From an uncultured Cellvibrio sp. (GTDB lineage Bacteria > Pseudomonadota > Gammaproteobacteria > Pseudomonadales > Cellvibrionaceae), in the NCBI GenBank assembly GCA_946481095.1, contig CAMLML010000008.1, forward strand, positions 1 to 64,000: a stretch of DNA of 64,000 nt, in the 5' to 3' direction. The position numbers and the translations under genes are program-made. How positions within the stretch are numbered: the stretch's first letter is position 1; every line of letters begins with the position of its first letter. Under the pieces are notes generated by a model that made no database searches, was not told the origin of the DNA, and saw nothing but the letters and a program-made list of their open reading frames with translations. Shown in pieces: positions 45,190 to 54,653 of the stretch.

Positions 45190-47706
45190 CTAATTTTTTT
45201 CTGCAAGGGACATTATGTAGGCTGCCAGTGCCTGGCGATCTGTTTCACTCAAGCCCGCAAAAGACGGCATGGCCTGACTACCCCAAACACCACTGCCACC
45301 TTTCTCAATTTTCTGCACCAGATAACTCATAGCATCGGTATTTTGCTGATATTTTTTAGCAACTTTTTTAAATGCAGGACCTATTCTGTCCTCATCCAGA
45401 TTATGGCAAGCCAAACAATTATTGGCGTCTACCAATGTTTTTCCCAGTGCAATTGGATCAAGCTGTTGATGACCTTGTGCTGCAGGTTTTGTCAGGTTTT
45501 GAATATTACCCACTGCCTGTTCTTTTTCAGCAAATTCAATTTTTGAAAAACGCGCGTCAGGATTGTGTGTAAACCATGACATGCCATATTCGAGTAAATA
45601 CAAATTGCCATCAGGCCCGAATTTCGCGTCGATGGGTAATGCATACTGAATGTGTGGTGCGAAAGAATCTATTTTATAAATGCGTCCGTTTTGATTATTA
45701 AAATCAACCACTTTTACCCAGGCACGCATAAAATCCAGAATAAATAATTGGCCATCGTAATATTCAGGATAAGCTCCGGATATTCTTTGGTATTTTTGAT
45801 AATCATAAATATCGGCTACCAATGCAGAACGGCCACCGGTTCCAAATTCAGGGAATACATCTGATGCCGAATAGGGATAGGCAATAAATGCAGATTGTGC
45901 TGCTGGTAAATCGACTAACCCGGTATTACGGGGTGAATTATTTTTTGGCGATTGCGGATCAACCCAGGACTGAGGCTCCTGTTTGATGTAATCAAATATT
46001 CGATAAGGTTTATTTTGACCAATAACCAAAGGCCAACCAAAATTTCCCGCTTGTTTAACGCGATTAATCTCATCGTAACCACGCGTACCTTTTCGATCCG
46101 AGTCTTCACCGGCATCCGGACCTATATCGGAAAACCAGAGCTGTTTGTATTTGGTATCCCATGCAATCGAATAGGGATTGCGCGCACCCATGACATAAAT
46201 TTCCGGGCGTCCCTGTTTTGTATCCACAAATAAATTGCCTTCCGGAATTTTATAACTGCCATCCTCTTGCGGAATAATACGCAAAATTTTTCCACGCAAA
46301 TCCTGTGAATTGGCGGAGCTGCGTAAAGCATCATTTTTTGATAAATCCGGCCGGAAATCCATGGGGGAATAACCATCCTGTTCATGTGGATTGGTATTGT
46401 CACCCGTGGAATAAAACAAAATCCGATTATCAGCGAAGGCCAAATCACCGCCGGTATGACAACAATTATTATCAATAGGATGCTGTAGCAGTATTTTCTC
46501 AGTCTTTAACTGAAGCTGATTATCGGTAAACTCAAATCGTGAAAGCCGCTGATAAATTTGCTCTTTCTCATCCTGTTTTGAATAAACCAGATAAACAAAT
46601 GGTTTTGCAGGAAATTCTGGATCGACTGCAACCCCCACCAACCCAATCTCCAAATAACTGATAAAAGTCAAATCCAGTTTGCCAACCGTTTGTGATTTGC
46701 TTGAATCTTTTTCAACAAGTAATAGTTCACCTGGACGCAATGCAATCAAAGCATCGCCATTTGGAAAAAAATCAAATTTGACCGGTTCATTTAATTTTTC
46801 AACATAGGTTTTTTTAACAAACCGTAATTGCGGTGGTTTTACCTGAGCATACTCAAGATCAGGGCTCTGTTGTTTGCGATAATTTTTAGCAACCACATAT
46901 TTCAATCCATTAATTAACAACTGCTGAAAAACCGGATTCTGGAAAGTTTCCCTGGTATGACCCAAACCTGTATAAAACGCACGCCCACCATCATATTCAT
47001 GCACCCAGGTAATCGGATGATGCTCACCATGTTCGCCTCCCTGATAAGTTGTCTCATCGACTTCTATCAAATGGGTCAAACCTTCATAGATATCGCGATA
47101 GTTGTACCACTCGTCTGCCAATGAAAATTCATGCGGAATATCTTTTAATACAGGATTATCCGGAAGCAAACTGACCAGTTTGGCATTTTGTACATTACTG
47201 GGTTGGTTCGGATGATTTTTGAATACAGCACCCACCAGATTGCGATACCAAAACCAGTCACCTTCCCATTCCGTATCGGCAGCCGAGTGAATTCCTGCAA
47301 ATCCCCCACCCGCTTGAATATAACGCTCCATCGCCGCTTCCTGATTGGCATCCAGAACATCCAATGATGTATTCAGAAAAACAATCGCATTAAATTGTTT
47401 TAAATCGGTGTCATTAAAAATGGATGAATCCTCAGTCGCAACCACAGAAAACTTTTCTGCGACGGCCAACTTTTCAAAAGTAGCGATTCCTTCAGGAATA
47501 GAGTCATGGCGCCAGCCGCTGGTTTTACTGAACACCAATATTTTGGCTGTTGCCAAAGAATCTATTTGCCCGGGAATAGTTGATGCAGACACAGGTTTTG
47601 TTGATTCCGGTGCTGATGAATCACAACCTGAAAATCCAATAGAAAGAAGAAAAAAAGAAAGGCAGTGAAAGATAAAACGAAAGCAGCGAGAAACCTGTGA
47701 AGTCAT
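45190..47706 (-). CDS. ThuA / PQQ-type sugar dehydrogenase / cytochrome c fusion lipoprotein
   Basis: This 838-residue exported protein has a signal with lipobox GFSGC (lipid Cys near residue 28). Residues about 50-275 are a ThuA-like (trehalose utilisation) glutamine-amidotransferase-fold domain (ILVFSKTSGWRHDSIPEGI). Residues about 300-700 are a glucose/sorbosone dehydrogenase beta-propeller (HTGGDLAFADNRILFYSTGD, GARNPYSIAWD). Residues about 750-838 are a class I cytochrome c with CLACH and axial Met in QAMPSFAG. Together these suggest an outer-membrane or periplasmic carbohydrate dehydrogenase that passes electrons to its own haem. The substrate is unknown. Confidence 0.88.
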   Translation of the reverse strand: MTSQVSRCFRFIFHCLSFFLLSIGFSGCDSSAPESTKPVSASTIPGQIDSLATAKILVFSKTSGWRHDSIPEGIATFEKLAVAEKFSVVATEDSSIFNDTDLKQFNAIVFLNTSLDVLDANQEAAMERYIQAGGGFAGIHSAADTEWEGDWFWYRNLVGAVFKNHPNQPSNVQNAKLVSLLPDNPVLKDIPHEFSLADEWYNYRDIYEGLTHLIEVDETTYQGGEHGEHHPITWVHEYDGGRAFYTGLGHTRETFQNPVFQQLLINGLKYVVAKNYRKQQSPDLEYAQVKPPQLRFVKKTYVEKLNEPVKFDFFPNGDALIALRPGELLLVEKDSSKSQTVGKLDLTFISYLEIGLVGVAVDPEFPAKPFVYLVYSKQDEKEQIYQRLSRFEFTDNQLQLKTEKILLQHPIDNNCCHTGGDLAFADNRILFYSTGDNTNPHEQDGYSPMDFRPDLSKNDALRSSANSQDLRGKILRIIPQEDGSYKIPEGNLFVDTKQGRPEIYVMGARNPYSIAWDTKYKQLWFSDIGPDAGEDSDRKGTRGYDEINRVKQAGNFGWPLVIGQNKPYRIFDYIKQEPQSWVDPQSPKNNSPRNTGLVDLPAAQSAFIAYPYSASDVFPEFGTGGRSALVADIYDYQKYQRISGAYPEYYDGQLFILDFMRAWVKVVDFNNQNGRIYKIDSFAPHIQYALPIDAKFGPDGNLYLLEYGMSWFTHNPDARFSKIEFAEKEQAVGNIQNLTKPAAQGHQQLDPIALGKTLVDANNCLACHNLDEDRIGPAFKKVAKKYQQNTDAMSYLVQKIEKGGSGVWGSQAMPSFAGLSETDRQALAAYIMSLAEKN

Positions 47707-47813
47707 GAAATCTCCTTACGCAAAATGATCTCTGATATTAATAATGATAGAAAACTTTTAGTGTAGAGATCAGTTTGCATAAGTGCTTATGGATTTACAG
47801 AAACAAACAGAGC

Positions 47814-49985
47814 TTAACTGATCCAGCGTCGAATCTTCGCCTCAATATCTTCGAACCTAACCGGTTTGGATAAAATATCGTCCATGCCGGAATTAATACA
47901 AACCATCTCATCAGGATTTGAGTGGTGGCTGGTCACAGCGATAATTGGTATATGCCCTGTTAGTATTTCGCGTTCGCGTTCGCGAATTTTTTCGGTTGCC
48001 AACAGACTTTCCTGTTCTCGCATATCATAATCCATAAATAGTAGATCGAATTTTTCAGACTCCAGAATCTGCGCAGCTTCCAAACCTGCCGGCACAATAT
48101 GAACCTGACAACCCAATTTTTTAAGCATTGCACTCATCACCATTTGTTCTACACGATTGTCTTGTACCAGCAATATTTTTGGCATCACAGCATTACCCAA
48201 AGAATCCTGGGTATCTGAAGAACTACTGATCGGATCCGTTCCTGAATGAATTAATTTTTGTAATACCAAGTCATACAAACGGCGACGCATGATCGGTTTT
48301 TCAATAACCGTAATTTGTGGATAAAGCCGCAAGTGTGAACGCATCTCGGCCGTGTCGGATTGCAGGCTGCTCATTGCAATAATTTGCGGCAAGTGACCAA
48401 AACGCCCGGCAATATCGCGGGAAATTGCCAATCCATTCAAATTAATAAGACGGGTGTAAATCAACACCAGATCAACTGCATGATTTTTTTGTAATTCCTG
48501 TAATTTTTTTAACGCAGCCTCTCCACCTGAAACCATCCACACATTCATGCCCCAGGCCATCATTTCATCTGCCAGTGCATTTCCATTTGCATCAGGAGAA
48601 TCTATTAACAACAATCCCTTGTTTGCCAATTTGTGTTCGGATCCAAGCCGTGTCTCTTCGTGCGAAACAACCTGCAGCTCGACATTGACATATATACGGT
48701 GCGCCCTGTTTTTTCCTTCCCTTATATGCAGGCTGCCACCCATACACTCAGCCAAACCTTTACATATTGAAAGACCAATTCCCTGCATATGTGTTTCAGC
48801 ACCTTCTTCAGTCAATGAGCTTCCGGCTATGTTATTACTGATCACAATTTGCAAATCACCCAAGTCATCCTGTTCCTGTTGAAATTTTGCTTCAATAAAA
48901 ATCTGTTCGATACTGGGTACTTTTAATGCGTAGTTCATCAAAGTACTTAAAATTTGGTTTAACCTTGACACGTCACCTTTTGTCCGAGCTGGCATATGTG
49001 GATCGAACATATAAAACAATTCAACACCTTGCTGATGCGCATCAAGTGAAAAATCTTGAACAAACTTTTCAAGCACACGACGCAAATCAAATTCGACTTG
49101 ATCCAGTAACAATGATCGAGTGGTAATTTTCGAAAAATCAACGACGTTATTAACCAAATCAATCTGTCTGCCTGCTGCTTTGGTTGCCATTGTCAGCAAT
49201 TCACTATGATGTTCGGATAATTGTGATTCATCCACCAACGACAGAGGCTTTAATACATCGCTGATTGAAGAGCGAAACTCCTGGCCCAAATTCACAAGAA
49301 ATTCATTTTTCAATTCCATTTGCGCTAAAGAGGATGCGTGCTCTTTTTCCAAACCTTGTGCACGTTCACGCAGCGCCAGGTTCGCTTCCAATCTTTCCCA
49401 ATAGGTATTACAGGTCACTTTGCCTTGATGGGTTAACATGTAAAAAAACATCAACATGATGCAACCGTAAAGCACACCGTCCAAATGCCCTAACAAAAAC
49501 GCGGTAATAGCCGCAGGAATTTGCCCTATGGCAAGATACAAAAATAAAAAATGACGGTAAGGGGCAAACACGTTGGCCACTGAAGAATAAAAAACAACTG
49601 AATATAACCACATCACCAGGGTTTCATTTTCCATGCCCAGATGCCAGGTTAATGTCACCAGAATAACACTCCACCAGGCCGCACCTATGCAGGATGCAAA
49701 AAAATACAGATTGCGCCATCGCGCCGGTGCGCGAGCATAAAGAGTATCGAATCGAAATAAAAAATAGGCTCGCCACAATGTCACAACTAACAAACCGGTT
49801 ACCAGAACGATTGCAGTGTTGTGTTCTTTTTCTTCAAAATTTCCAAAAGCGAGGCACAGAATAAAAACAATAAAATTAAGAATTAATCCGCGCCGACTGT
49901 ATTTGGCCACACGCGCATCGGTTTCACGCATAATTACGCGATCTTTTTGAACTTTACTTTGGGGAATAAAAAATTGAAGCTTCAT
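47814..49985 (-). CDS. Membrane hybrid histidine pseudokinase with two receiver domains
   Basis: This is a 723-residue protein; the ATG at 49985 is preceded by GGATAAG. Six hydrophobic segments lie within residues 33-187. The HisKA-like region at about 225-290 has FLVNLGQEFRSS: the phospho-acceptor His is Gln235. The HATPase region (about 300-440) has lost the N-box Asn (MNYALK, Tyr352) and the DxGxG motif (ISNNIAGSS). Receiver 1 (about 455-580) has Tyr510 in place of the acceptor Asp. Receiver 2 (about 602-723) is intact, with Asp652 and Lys in LSKPV. It cannot work as a standard kinase. It may be a phosphorylatable scaffold or an allosteric partner of another kinase. Confidence 0.85.
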   Translation of the reverse strand: MKLQFFIPQSKVQKDRVIMRETDARVAKYSRRGLILNFIVFILCLAFGNFEEKEHNTAIVLVTGLLVVTLWRAYFLFRFDTLYARAPARWRNLYFFASCIGAAWWSVILVTLTWHLGMENETLVMWLYSVVFYSSVANVFAPYRHFLFLYLAIGQIPAAITAFLLGHLDGVLYGCIMLMFFYMLTHQGKVTCNTYWERLEANLALRERAQGLEKEHASSLAQMELKNEFLVNLGQEFRSSISDVLKPLSLVDESQLSEHHSELLTMATKAAGRQIDLVNNVVDFSKITTRSLLLDQVEFDLRRVLEKFVQDFSLDAHQQGVELFYMFDPHMPARTKGDVSRLNQILSTLMNYALKVPSIEQIFIEAKFQQEQDDLGDLQIVISNNIAGSSLTEEGAETHMQGIGLSICKGLAECMGGSLHIREGKNRAHRIYVNVELQVVSHEETRLGSEHKLANKGLLLIDSPDANGNALADEMMAWGMNVWMVSGGEAALKKLQELQKNHAVDLVLIYTRLINLNGLAISRDIAGRFGHLPQIIAMSSLQSDTAEMRSHLRLYPQITVIEKPIMRRRLYDLVLQKLIHSGTDPISSSSDTQDSLGNAVMPKILLVQDNRVEQMVMSAMLKKLGCQVHIVPAGLEAAQILESEKFDLLFMDYDMREQESLLATEKIREREREILTGHIPIIAVTSHHSNPDEMVCINSGMDDILSKPVRFEDIEAKIRRWIS

Positions 49986-49989
49986 TATC

Positions 49990-50187
49990 TTATCCAAGCA
50001 CGTGTACTGCAATTTCTTTAATAACAAAGACCATTACTGCCAATCCCAATACACCATAAAGCACAAAAGTTCCAAACTTCCCTGCTTTGGATTTTTTTGC
50101 CAGGTCGCCTATGATAAAAAACATAAAAATAATCAAAGCACCAACACAGAGGTAAATTGCCAGTGTCTCAAATAAGGTTATTGACAT
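49990..50187 (-). CDS. DUF2788 family small membrane protein
   Basis: This is a 65-residue protein; the ATG at 50187 is preceded by GGAGACAA. It has two membrane segments (about residues 3-25 and 38-60) joined by a basic loop (LAKKSKAGKFG). I recognise the pattern of DUF2788 proteins found in many gammaproteobacteria. The pseudokinase gene starts 4 bases after its stop, so the two are co-transcribed. Confidence 0.75.
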   Translation of the reverse strand: MSITLFETLAIYLCVGALIIFMFFIIGDLAKKSKAGKFGTFVLYGVLGLAVMVFVIKEIAVHVLG

Positions 50188-50273
50188 AAGTTGTCTCCGG
50201 TTCAAGGAGGCGAATTATGCTATTTTCCCAGCCGATATGCGAGAATAAAGCAGGTAATTTTTTGGAGACACCT

Positions 50274-50906
50274 ATGCGCTTTACCAAATTTCTGGCTATG
50301 TCCTTGATCTGCATCAGCCTGACGGCTTGTGTTTCGTCCTTGCTGATCGGCAATAAAGCCCAAAGCAAATTAATGTGGGCTTTTCTCAAACCACTGGTTG
50401 GCCTGGATCCAAATGAAGTGAACCTGTTTGAAACCCCAATGATCAAAAATCGTATGACAAAATTATTGGGAAGCAAGTACGAACCTACCATGAAACTGCT
50501 CCGGACTGCACAAGAAATCCAACAGGAAGGCGCGCTTTTTTATATTACTTCACGTTATGCACCCCCACAATTTCAGGAAATTACTGACAAGGCTGCAATG
50601 GTATGGAATGCCGACACCAACCAGATGGCCGTGATGTTAATTACCGACGGCAATCCGGAAATCATCTCTGAACAAGTCGATAAAACCAAACAAAGCATCA
50701 CACCTGTGCTACCCAAAGAATTACAAACGGCTTATGACAAAGCAGTTGAGAAAAAAAAGGAATTGGATAATGTGAAAGATCAAATAGAAAATCTGAAAAA
50801 TCTTGAACAATTGCCTGAAAAAACCCTCGATCAACTCGAATCATCCGGCACTGAACAAATCCAGCAAAAAATTGATGAAGGAATGGATGCCGTTGCCACA
50901 CCCTGA
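50274..50906 (+). CDS. Lipoprotein of unknown function
   Basis: This is a 210-residue protein. The ATG at 50274 is preceded by TTGGAGACA; the longer frame from 50217 has no clear ribosome binding site. The signal MRFTKFLAMSLICISLTAC ends in lipobox SLTAC. The mature part is mixed alpha/beta with a long charged C-terminal coiled coil (about 145-205, KAVEKKKELDNVKDQIENL). I do not recognise a family. Confidence 0.7.
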   Translation: MRFTKFLAMSLICISLTACVSSLLIGNKAQSKLMWAFLKPLVGLDPNEVNLFETPMIKNRMTKLLGSKYEPTMKLLRTAQEIQQEGALFYITSRYAPPQFQEITDKAAMVWNADTNQMAVMLITDGNPEIISEQVDKTKQSITPVLPKELQTAYDKAVEKKKELDNVKDQIENLKNLEQLPEKTLDQLESSGTEQIQQKIDEGMDAVATP

Positions 50907-50913
50907 AAAATTT

Positions 50914-50941
50914 TGTAACAACTCCGTTATTCAATCGTCTA
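50914..50941 (+). promoter_or_regulatory. ECF-type sigma promoter upstream of doxX-ECF operon
   Basis: TGTAAC (50914-50919) and CGTCTA (50936-50941) are separated by exactly 16 bases, the usual form of ECF sigma promoters (an AAC-containing -35 and a CGTC -10). It lies about 37 bases before the DoxX start, in front of the operon that encodes the ECF factor itself, so autoregulation is likely. Confidence 0.6.
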
Positions 50942-50977
50942 TCAGACAGAAAACAATCATTGAAGAGCGGAGTGACT

Positions 50978-51610
50978 ATGCAAACCATTACCAAACTGAC
51001 ACAACTGGATGGATTAATATCCAGAATCATAAGTCCGATAGCATCCTTGGGATTGAGACTTTATCTGGTGCCCATATTCTGGATGGCAGGAACACATAAA
51101 TTAAATCATTTCCAGGATACGGTTGAATGGTTCGGCAATACTGATTGGGGACTGGGTTTACCTTTCCCCTGGTTGATGGCTTTTTTGGCGACGACAACTG
51201 AAATAGCCGGCTCTGTTTTGCTGGCACTGGGACTACTGACTCGCTGGATATGTATTCCATTGATATTTACCATGCTGGTCGCTATTTTCAGTGTGCACAT
51301 AGATAATGGTTGGCAAGCAATTGCAGATCCAGCTGCACCTTTTGCAAACCAACAAGTAATGGAGTCGGCTGATAAACTGCAGAAAGCACGTGAATTACTG
51401 CAGGAACACGGGCATTACGAATGGTTAACCAGTTCGGGAAAATTTGTCATTTTAAATAATGGCATCGAATTCGCGGTCACTTATTTGCTGATGTTGTTAG
51501 GGCTAATGGCATTGGGATCAGGGAAATGGTTTAGTCTTGACTATTGGATAATATTTTTACGAAAACAATTTTTTAAAGAAAAACAACTTATCAATCATTA
51601 TGCAATTTAA
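50978..51610 (+). CDS. DoxX family membrane protein
   Basis: This is a 210-residue protein; the ATG at 50978 is preceded by GCGGAGTGACT. Four membrane segments and the DoxX pattern are clear (LRLYLVPIFWMAGTHKLNHF, WLMAFLATTTEIAGSVLLAL). An insertion of about 50 residues between segments 3 and 4 (near 115-165) is helical and charged. The gene's end overlaps the sigma factor start by 11 bases. DoxX proteins are often part of oxidative or thiol stress operons. Confidence 0.85.
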   Translation: MQTITKLTQLDGLISRIISPIASLGLRLYLVPIFWMAGTHKLNHFQDTVEWFGNTDWGLGLPFPWLMAFLATTTEIAGSVLLALGLLTRWICIPLIFTMLVAIFSVHIDNGWQAIADPAAPFANQQVMESADKLQKARELLQEHGHYEWLTSSGKFVILNNGIEFAVTYLLMLLGLMALGSGKWFSLDYWIIFLRKQFFKEKQLINHYAI

Positions 51611-52217
51611 CAATGAAGCTGATTGGATCAACGAATTAATGAAAGGCAATGATGCTGCTTTCGCGCAATTAATTCGTCAATATCACGCCACCATGTTGTA
51701 TCTGGCGAGATCCATTGTCGGCGATCTGCTCGCTGAAGATGTGGTGCAGGAAGCCTGGATTTCTGTGTACGCTAATATTGCCGGTTTTGAACGCCGCTGC
51801 TCACTGAAAACCTGGTTGTTTCGAATTGTCAGCAATCTTGCAACAACCAAACTGCGCAAGGAATCCCGGAAAACTTCGCTCGAACAATTAGACGGAGAAA
51901 TACCGGGAAGTTATCTGGATGATTCGAGATTTCAGGACAATGGTCATTGGAAAGGCGGTATCGGAAAATGGAGAATAGAATCCCCTGATGAATTATTGGA
52001 AGAGCAACAGCTTAAACAATGCATTCACAAAACACTGGCCAAATTACCGGATCTGCAAAAGACCGTTTTTCTGTTACGTGAAATAGAACAAATCGCTTTT
52101 GAAGAAATCTGTGAAATATTAAATATCAGTTCGGCCAATGCCAGGGTTCTGCTACACAGAGCCAGACTACAACTGATGCAAATGATCGATCATTATCAGG
52201 AGACGGGCTCATGTTAA
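51600..52217 (+). CDS. ECF-family RNA polymerase sigma factor
   Basis: This 205-residue sigma factor contains region 2 (residues about 18-90: FAQLIRQYHATMLYLARSIV, DVVQEAWISVYANIAGF, RCSLKTWLFRIVSNLATTKL) and region 4 (about 140-195: LPDLQKTVFLLREIEQIAFE and the HTH ISSANARVLLHRARL). It overlaps doxX by 11 bases and the anti-sigma gene by 7 bases, giving a tightly coupled three-gene operon. Confidence 0.93.
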   Translation: MQFNNEADWINELMKGNDAAFAQLIRQYHATMLYLARSIVGDLLAEDVVQEAWISVYANIAGFERRCSLKTWLFRIVSNLATTKLRKESRKTSLEQLDGEIPGSYLDDSRFQDNGHWKGGIGKWRIESPDELLEEQQLKQCIHKTLAKLPDLQKTVFLLREIEQIAFEEICEILNISSANARVLLHRARLQLMQMIDHYQETGSC

Positions 52218-52447
52218 GTTGCAAACAAGTCGCCACTCTTGCCAGCGAATATATTGATGGTAATACTGACACCAGACTCAACTGGAAAATTCGTATGCAC
52301 TTGATGATGTGTTCGCACTGCCGTCGCTTTATTCGTCATCTTAAAATTACCAATACTGTTGCACGCAGTGTACTTGCTGAAACACAGGATAAAGATGTAG
52401 ACGAGGTTTTGAAAAAAATTAAAGCTGCCACACAAAAACAGAATTAA
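52211..52447 (+). CDS. zf-HC2 anti-sigma factor (short)
   Basis: This 78-residue protein has a putative zinc-binding site (CKQVATLASEYIDG, then MHLMMCSHCRRFIRHL), typical of ZAS-type anti-sigma domains. It has no membrane segment or sensor domain, so it is likely a cytosolic anti-sigma or co-regulator of the preceding ECF factor, possibly redox-responsive through the HxxxCxxC site. Confidence 0.88.
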   Translation: MLSCKQVATLASEYIDGNTDTRLNWKIRMHLMMCSHCRRFIRHLKITNTVARSVLAETQDKDVDEVLKKIKAATQKQN

Positions 52448-52533
52448 TATTCTTCTTCATTTTTATCGTCGATTGGATAGAATAGCGCGGCTTGATTCAC
52501 CCTCACCCGGCTTTTATATCGTTAATCATATTT

Positions 52534-54648
52534 ATGCAAATCCCCGGCTACAGCATAATCCACAAAATCAATACCGGCGGTATGTCCAGTGTTTTTGTAG
52601 CAACGCAAAACAGTGTGGGGCGCAAAGTCGCACTGAAAATTATGAACCCTGCCCTGGATAAAGATCCGGAATTTCATCAGCGATTCCAGCGCGAAGCCAA
52701 CATCATAGGTCAACTGTCCCATCCTCATATCATTCCAATTTATGATATAGGCCGTCATCAAGGTTTAAATTATATTTCCATGGAATTTATGCCTAACGGC
52801 TCATTGGAAGATAAAATAAAACAAGGAATAAAAATCGAACAGGCAATACAAATCACCTTGCAGATTGCAGCAGCATTGGGGCATGCACATAGCAAAGGTT
52901 ATGTGCATCGCGATATCAAACCGGACAATATTTTATTTCGCAACTATAACTCGGCTGTTCTAACCGATTTCGGAATTGCACGCGCCATTAAATCTGATCA
53001 CAAAATGACACAGGCAGGATCAGTGATCGGCACCCCTTATTATATGAGTCCCGAACAGGCACGCGGTGAACCAACAGATGCCCGCTCGGATTTATACAGT
53101 CTCGGAGTTGTGTTCTACGAAATGCTGACAGGTAATAAACTGTTTGAAAGCGATAGTGCCATTACTCTGGGCATCAAGCATATTCATGAGCAACCTGCAT
53201 CATTACCTGCAGATATTGCTTTTTTGCAACCGATTTTGGATAAGTTAATCGCTAAAAAACCTGACAATCGTTATCAAACAACCAATGAATTGATCAATGC
53301 ACTCAACTATTTTACTGACAATCATATTGCTGGAAAATATCAAGCACCGGAACAACAAAATACCCGACAGTTATTTATGCAGGGTTACAGGTTGATTGCC
53401 AACCTTGCTAAAAAATTTATCTACCAAAAATTTTTATCGCAGGATGATTTTAACAAAAACACCAACATTGCAACCCGAATTTATGACTCTGAAGACGTAA
53501 AAGCAAAGCCAGAATTCAACAAGCGATTTTTTATTTATGCAATCTTACTGGTTGTTTTTGTTATTACAGCACTGCGATTATATCCATCACAAAAACAGGA
53601 ATCGATTACCGATAAATGGCTAAAAATTTCAGCGGATCAAACGGAATCTGAAGAATTGTTACCACTTAACATCATGACAGAACCTGAAACTGCCTATATT
53701 CGATTTCTGGATCTAAATAGAAATTATCAACCCGGCATGCAATTACCTGCAGGTGCTTACCATGTTGAAATCAGTTCTCCCGGATACCTTACCAAAACCC
53801 AATGGATTCGCTTGAATCAAAACACTTCGTTTTTCGAAATAAAACTGGCAGATCAAAACGGCAATAACATTTTGATATTGCCCGATATGGTGCTCATCAA
53901 AAAAGGAACATTTTTAATGGGTGATACACAAACTGCCAGACAAGTTTCAATTAACAGGAATTTTTATATCAGTCGTTATGAAATAACATTTAATGAATAC
54001 GATTTTTTCGCAACTGAAACCAATCGTAGGTTACCGGATGACAATGGATGGGGTCGCGGGGACAAACCGGTCATTAACATCAGTTGGGATGATGCACTGG
54101 CGTATACCCACTGGTTAAGTAAAACCACAGGTAAAATCTATCGTTTACCCAGTGCAGCTGAATGGGAATATGCAGCTCGTGGAAATACCACCAGTGATTA
54201 CTGGTGGGGGAATAATCCTGATGACGCTCACAACCGCGCTAACTGTCGTGCAGGTTGTACTGCATGGTGGAAATTTTTTAGTTCCAACAAAACACAATTA
54301 GTTGGATCATTTCCGCCAAATGATTTCGGTTTACACAATACATCAGGCAATGTCGCTGAATGGACAGCAGATTGTGCTGATACTGACCATCATTCAGAAT
54401 TTTTATCACCTTGTGTAAAACGCATTGTGCGTGGAGGTTCTTATAGCAGCAAAGTGGAAAATATTACTTCTTTTGCACAAACCAAAGTTGCCAGCAATCT
54501 AGCCAAAAACAATCTTGGGATGCGCGTAGTAAGGGAAGTGTCATCACGTTTCGATGATCCTAAACAAGATGCTGCAGGATCACGAAACCTTTTCAGGGAT
54601 ATCAAAAATAGTCTCTTTAATTTCCGTCAAAATCAGGGAGAGAAATAA
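52534..54648 (+). CDS. Ser/Thr protein kinase - PEGA - SUMF1 domain fusion
   Basis: This is a 704-residue membrane protein. I chose the ATG at 52534 (MQIPGYSIIHKINTGGMSS) because it begins right at the kinase fold. The active kinase domain (about 1-265) has VALKIM, HRDIKPDN, DFGIAR and a SPEQA activation-segment end. One membrane segment lies near 331-351. A PEGA-like beta domain spans about 375-445. A periplasmic SUMF1/formylglycine-enzyme-fold domain spans about 450-670 (RLPSAAEWEYAARG, NTSGNVAEWTADC, RIVRGGSYSS). The catalytic Cys pair of true FGE is not evident, so the domain probably binds ligands or cell-wall material. It follows the anti-sigma gene by 86 bases. Confidence 0.88.
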   Translation: MQIPGYSIIHKINTGGMSSVFVATQNSVGRKVALKIMNPALDKDPEFHQRFQREANIIGQLSHPHIIPIYDIGRHQGLNYISMEFMPNGSLEDKIKQGIKIEQAIQITLQIAAALGHAHSKGYVHRDIKPDNILFRNYNSAVLTDFGIARAIKSDHKMTQAGSVIGTPYYMSPEQARGEPTDARSDLYSLGVVFYEMLTGNKLFESDSAITLGIKHIHEQPASLPADIAFLQPILDKLIAKKPDNRYQTTNELINALNYFTDNHIAGKYQAPEQQNTRQLFMQGYRLIANLAKKFIYQKFLSQDDFNKNTNIATRIYDSEDVKAKPEFNKRFFIYAILLVVFVITALRLYPSQKQESITDKWLKISADQTESEELLPLNIMTEPETAYIRFLDLNRNYQPGMQLPAGAYHVEISSPGYLTKTQWIRLNQNTSFFEIKLADQNGNNILILPDMVLIKKGTFLMGDTQTARQVSINRNFYISRYEITFNEYDFFATETNRRLPDDNGWGRGDKPVINISWDDALAYTHWLSKTTGKIYRLPSAAEWEYAARGNTTSDYWWGNNPDDAHNRANCRAGCTAWWKFFSSNKTQLVGSFPPNDFGLHNTSGNVAEWTADCADTDHHSEFLSPCVKRIVRGGSYSSKVENITSFAQTKVASNLAKNNLGMRVVREVSSRFDDPKQDAAGSRNLFRDIKNSLFNFRQNQGEK

Positions 54649-54653
54649 AACCA

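Noticed and set aside
45190..47706. ThuA-dehydrogenase gene as part of the siderophore operon
   Set aside because: A terminator follows it, and a Fur box precedes the siderophore genes, so they are separate units.
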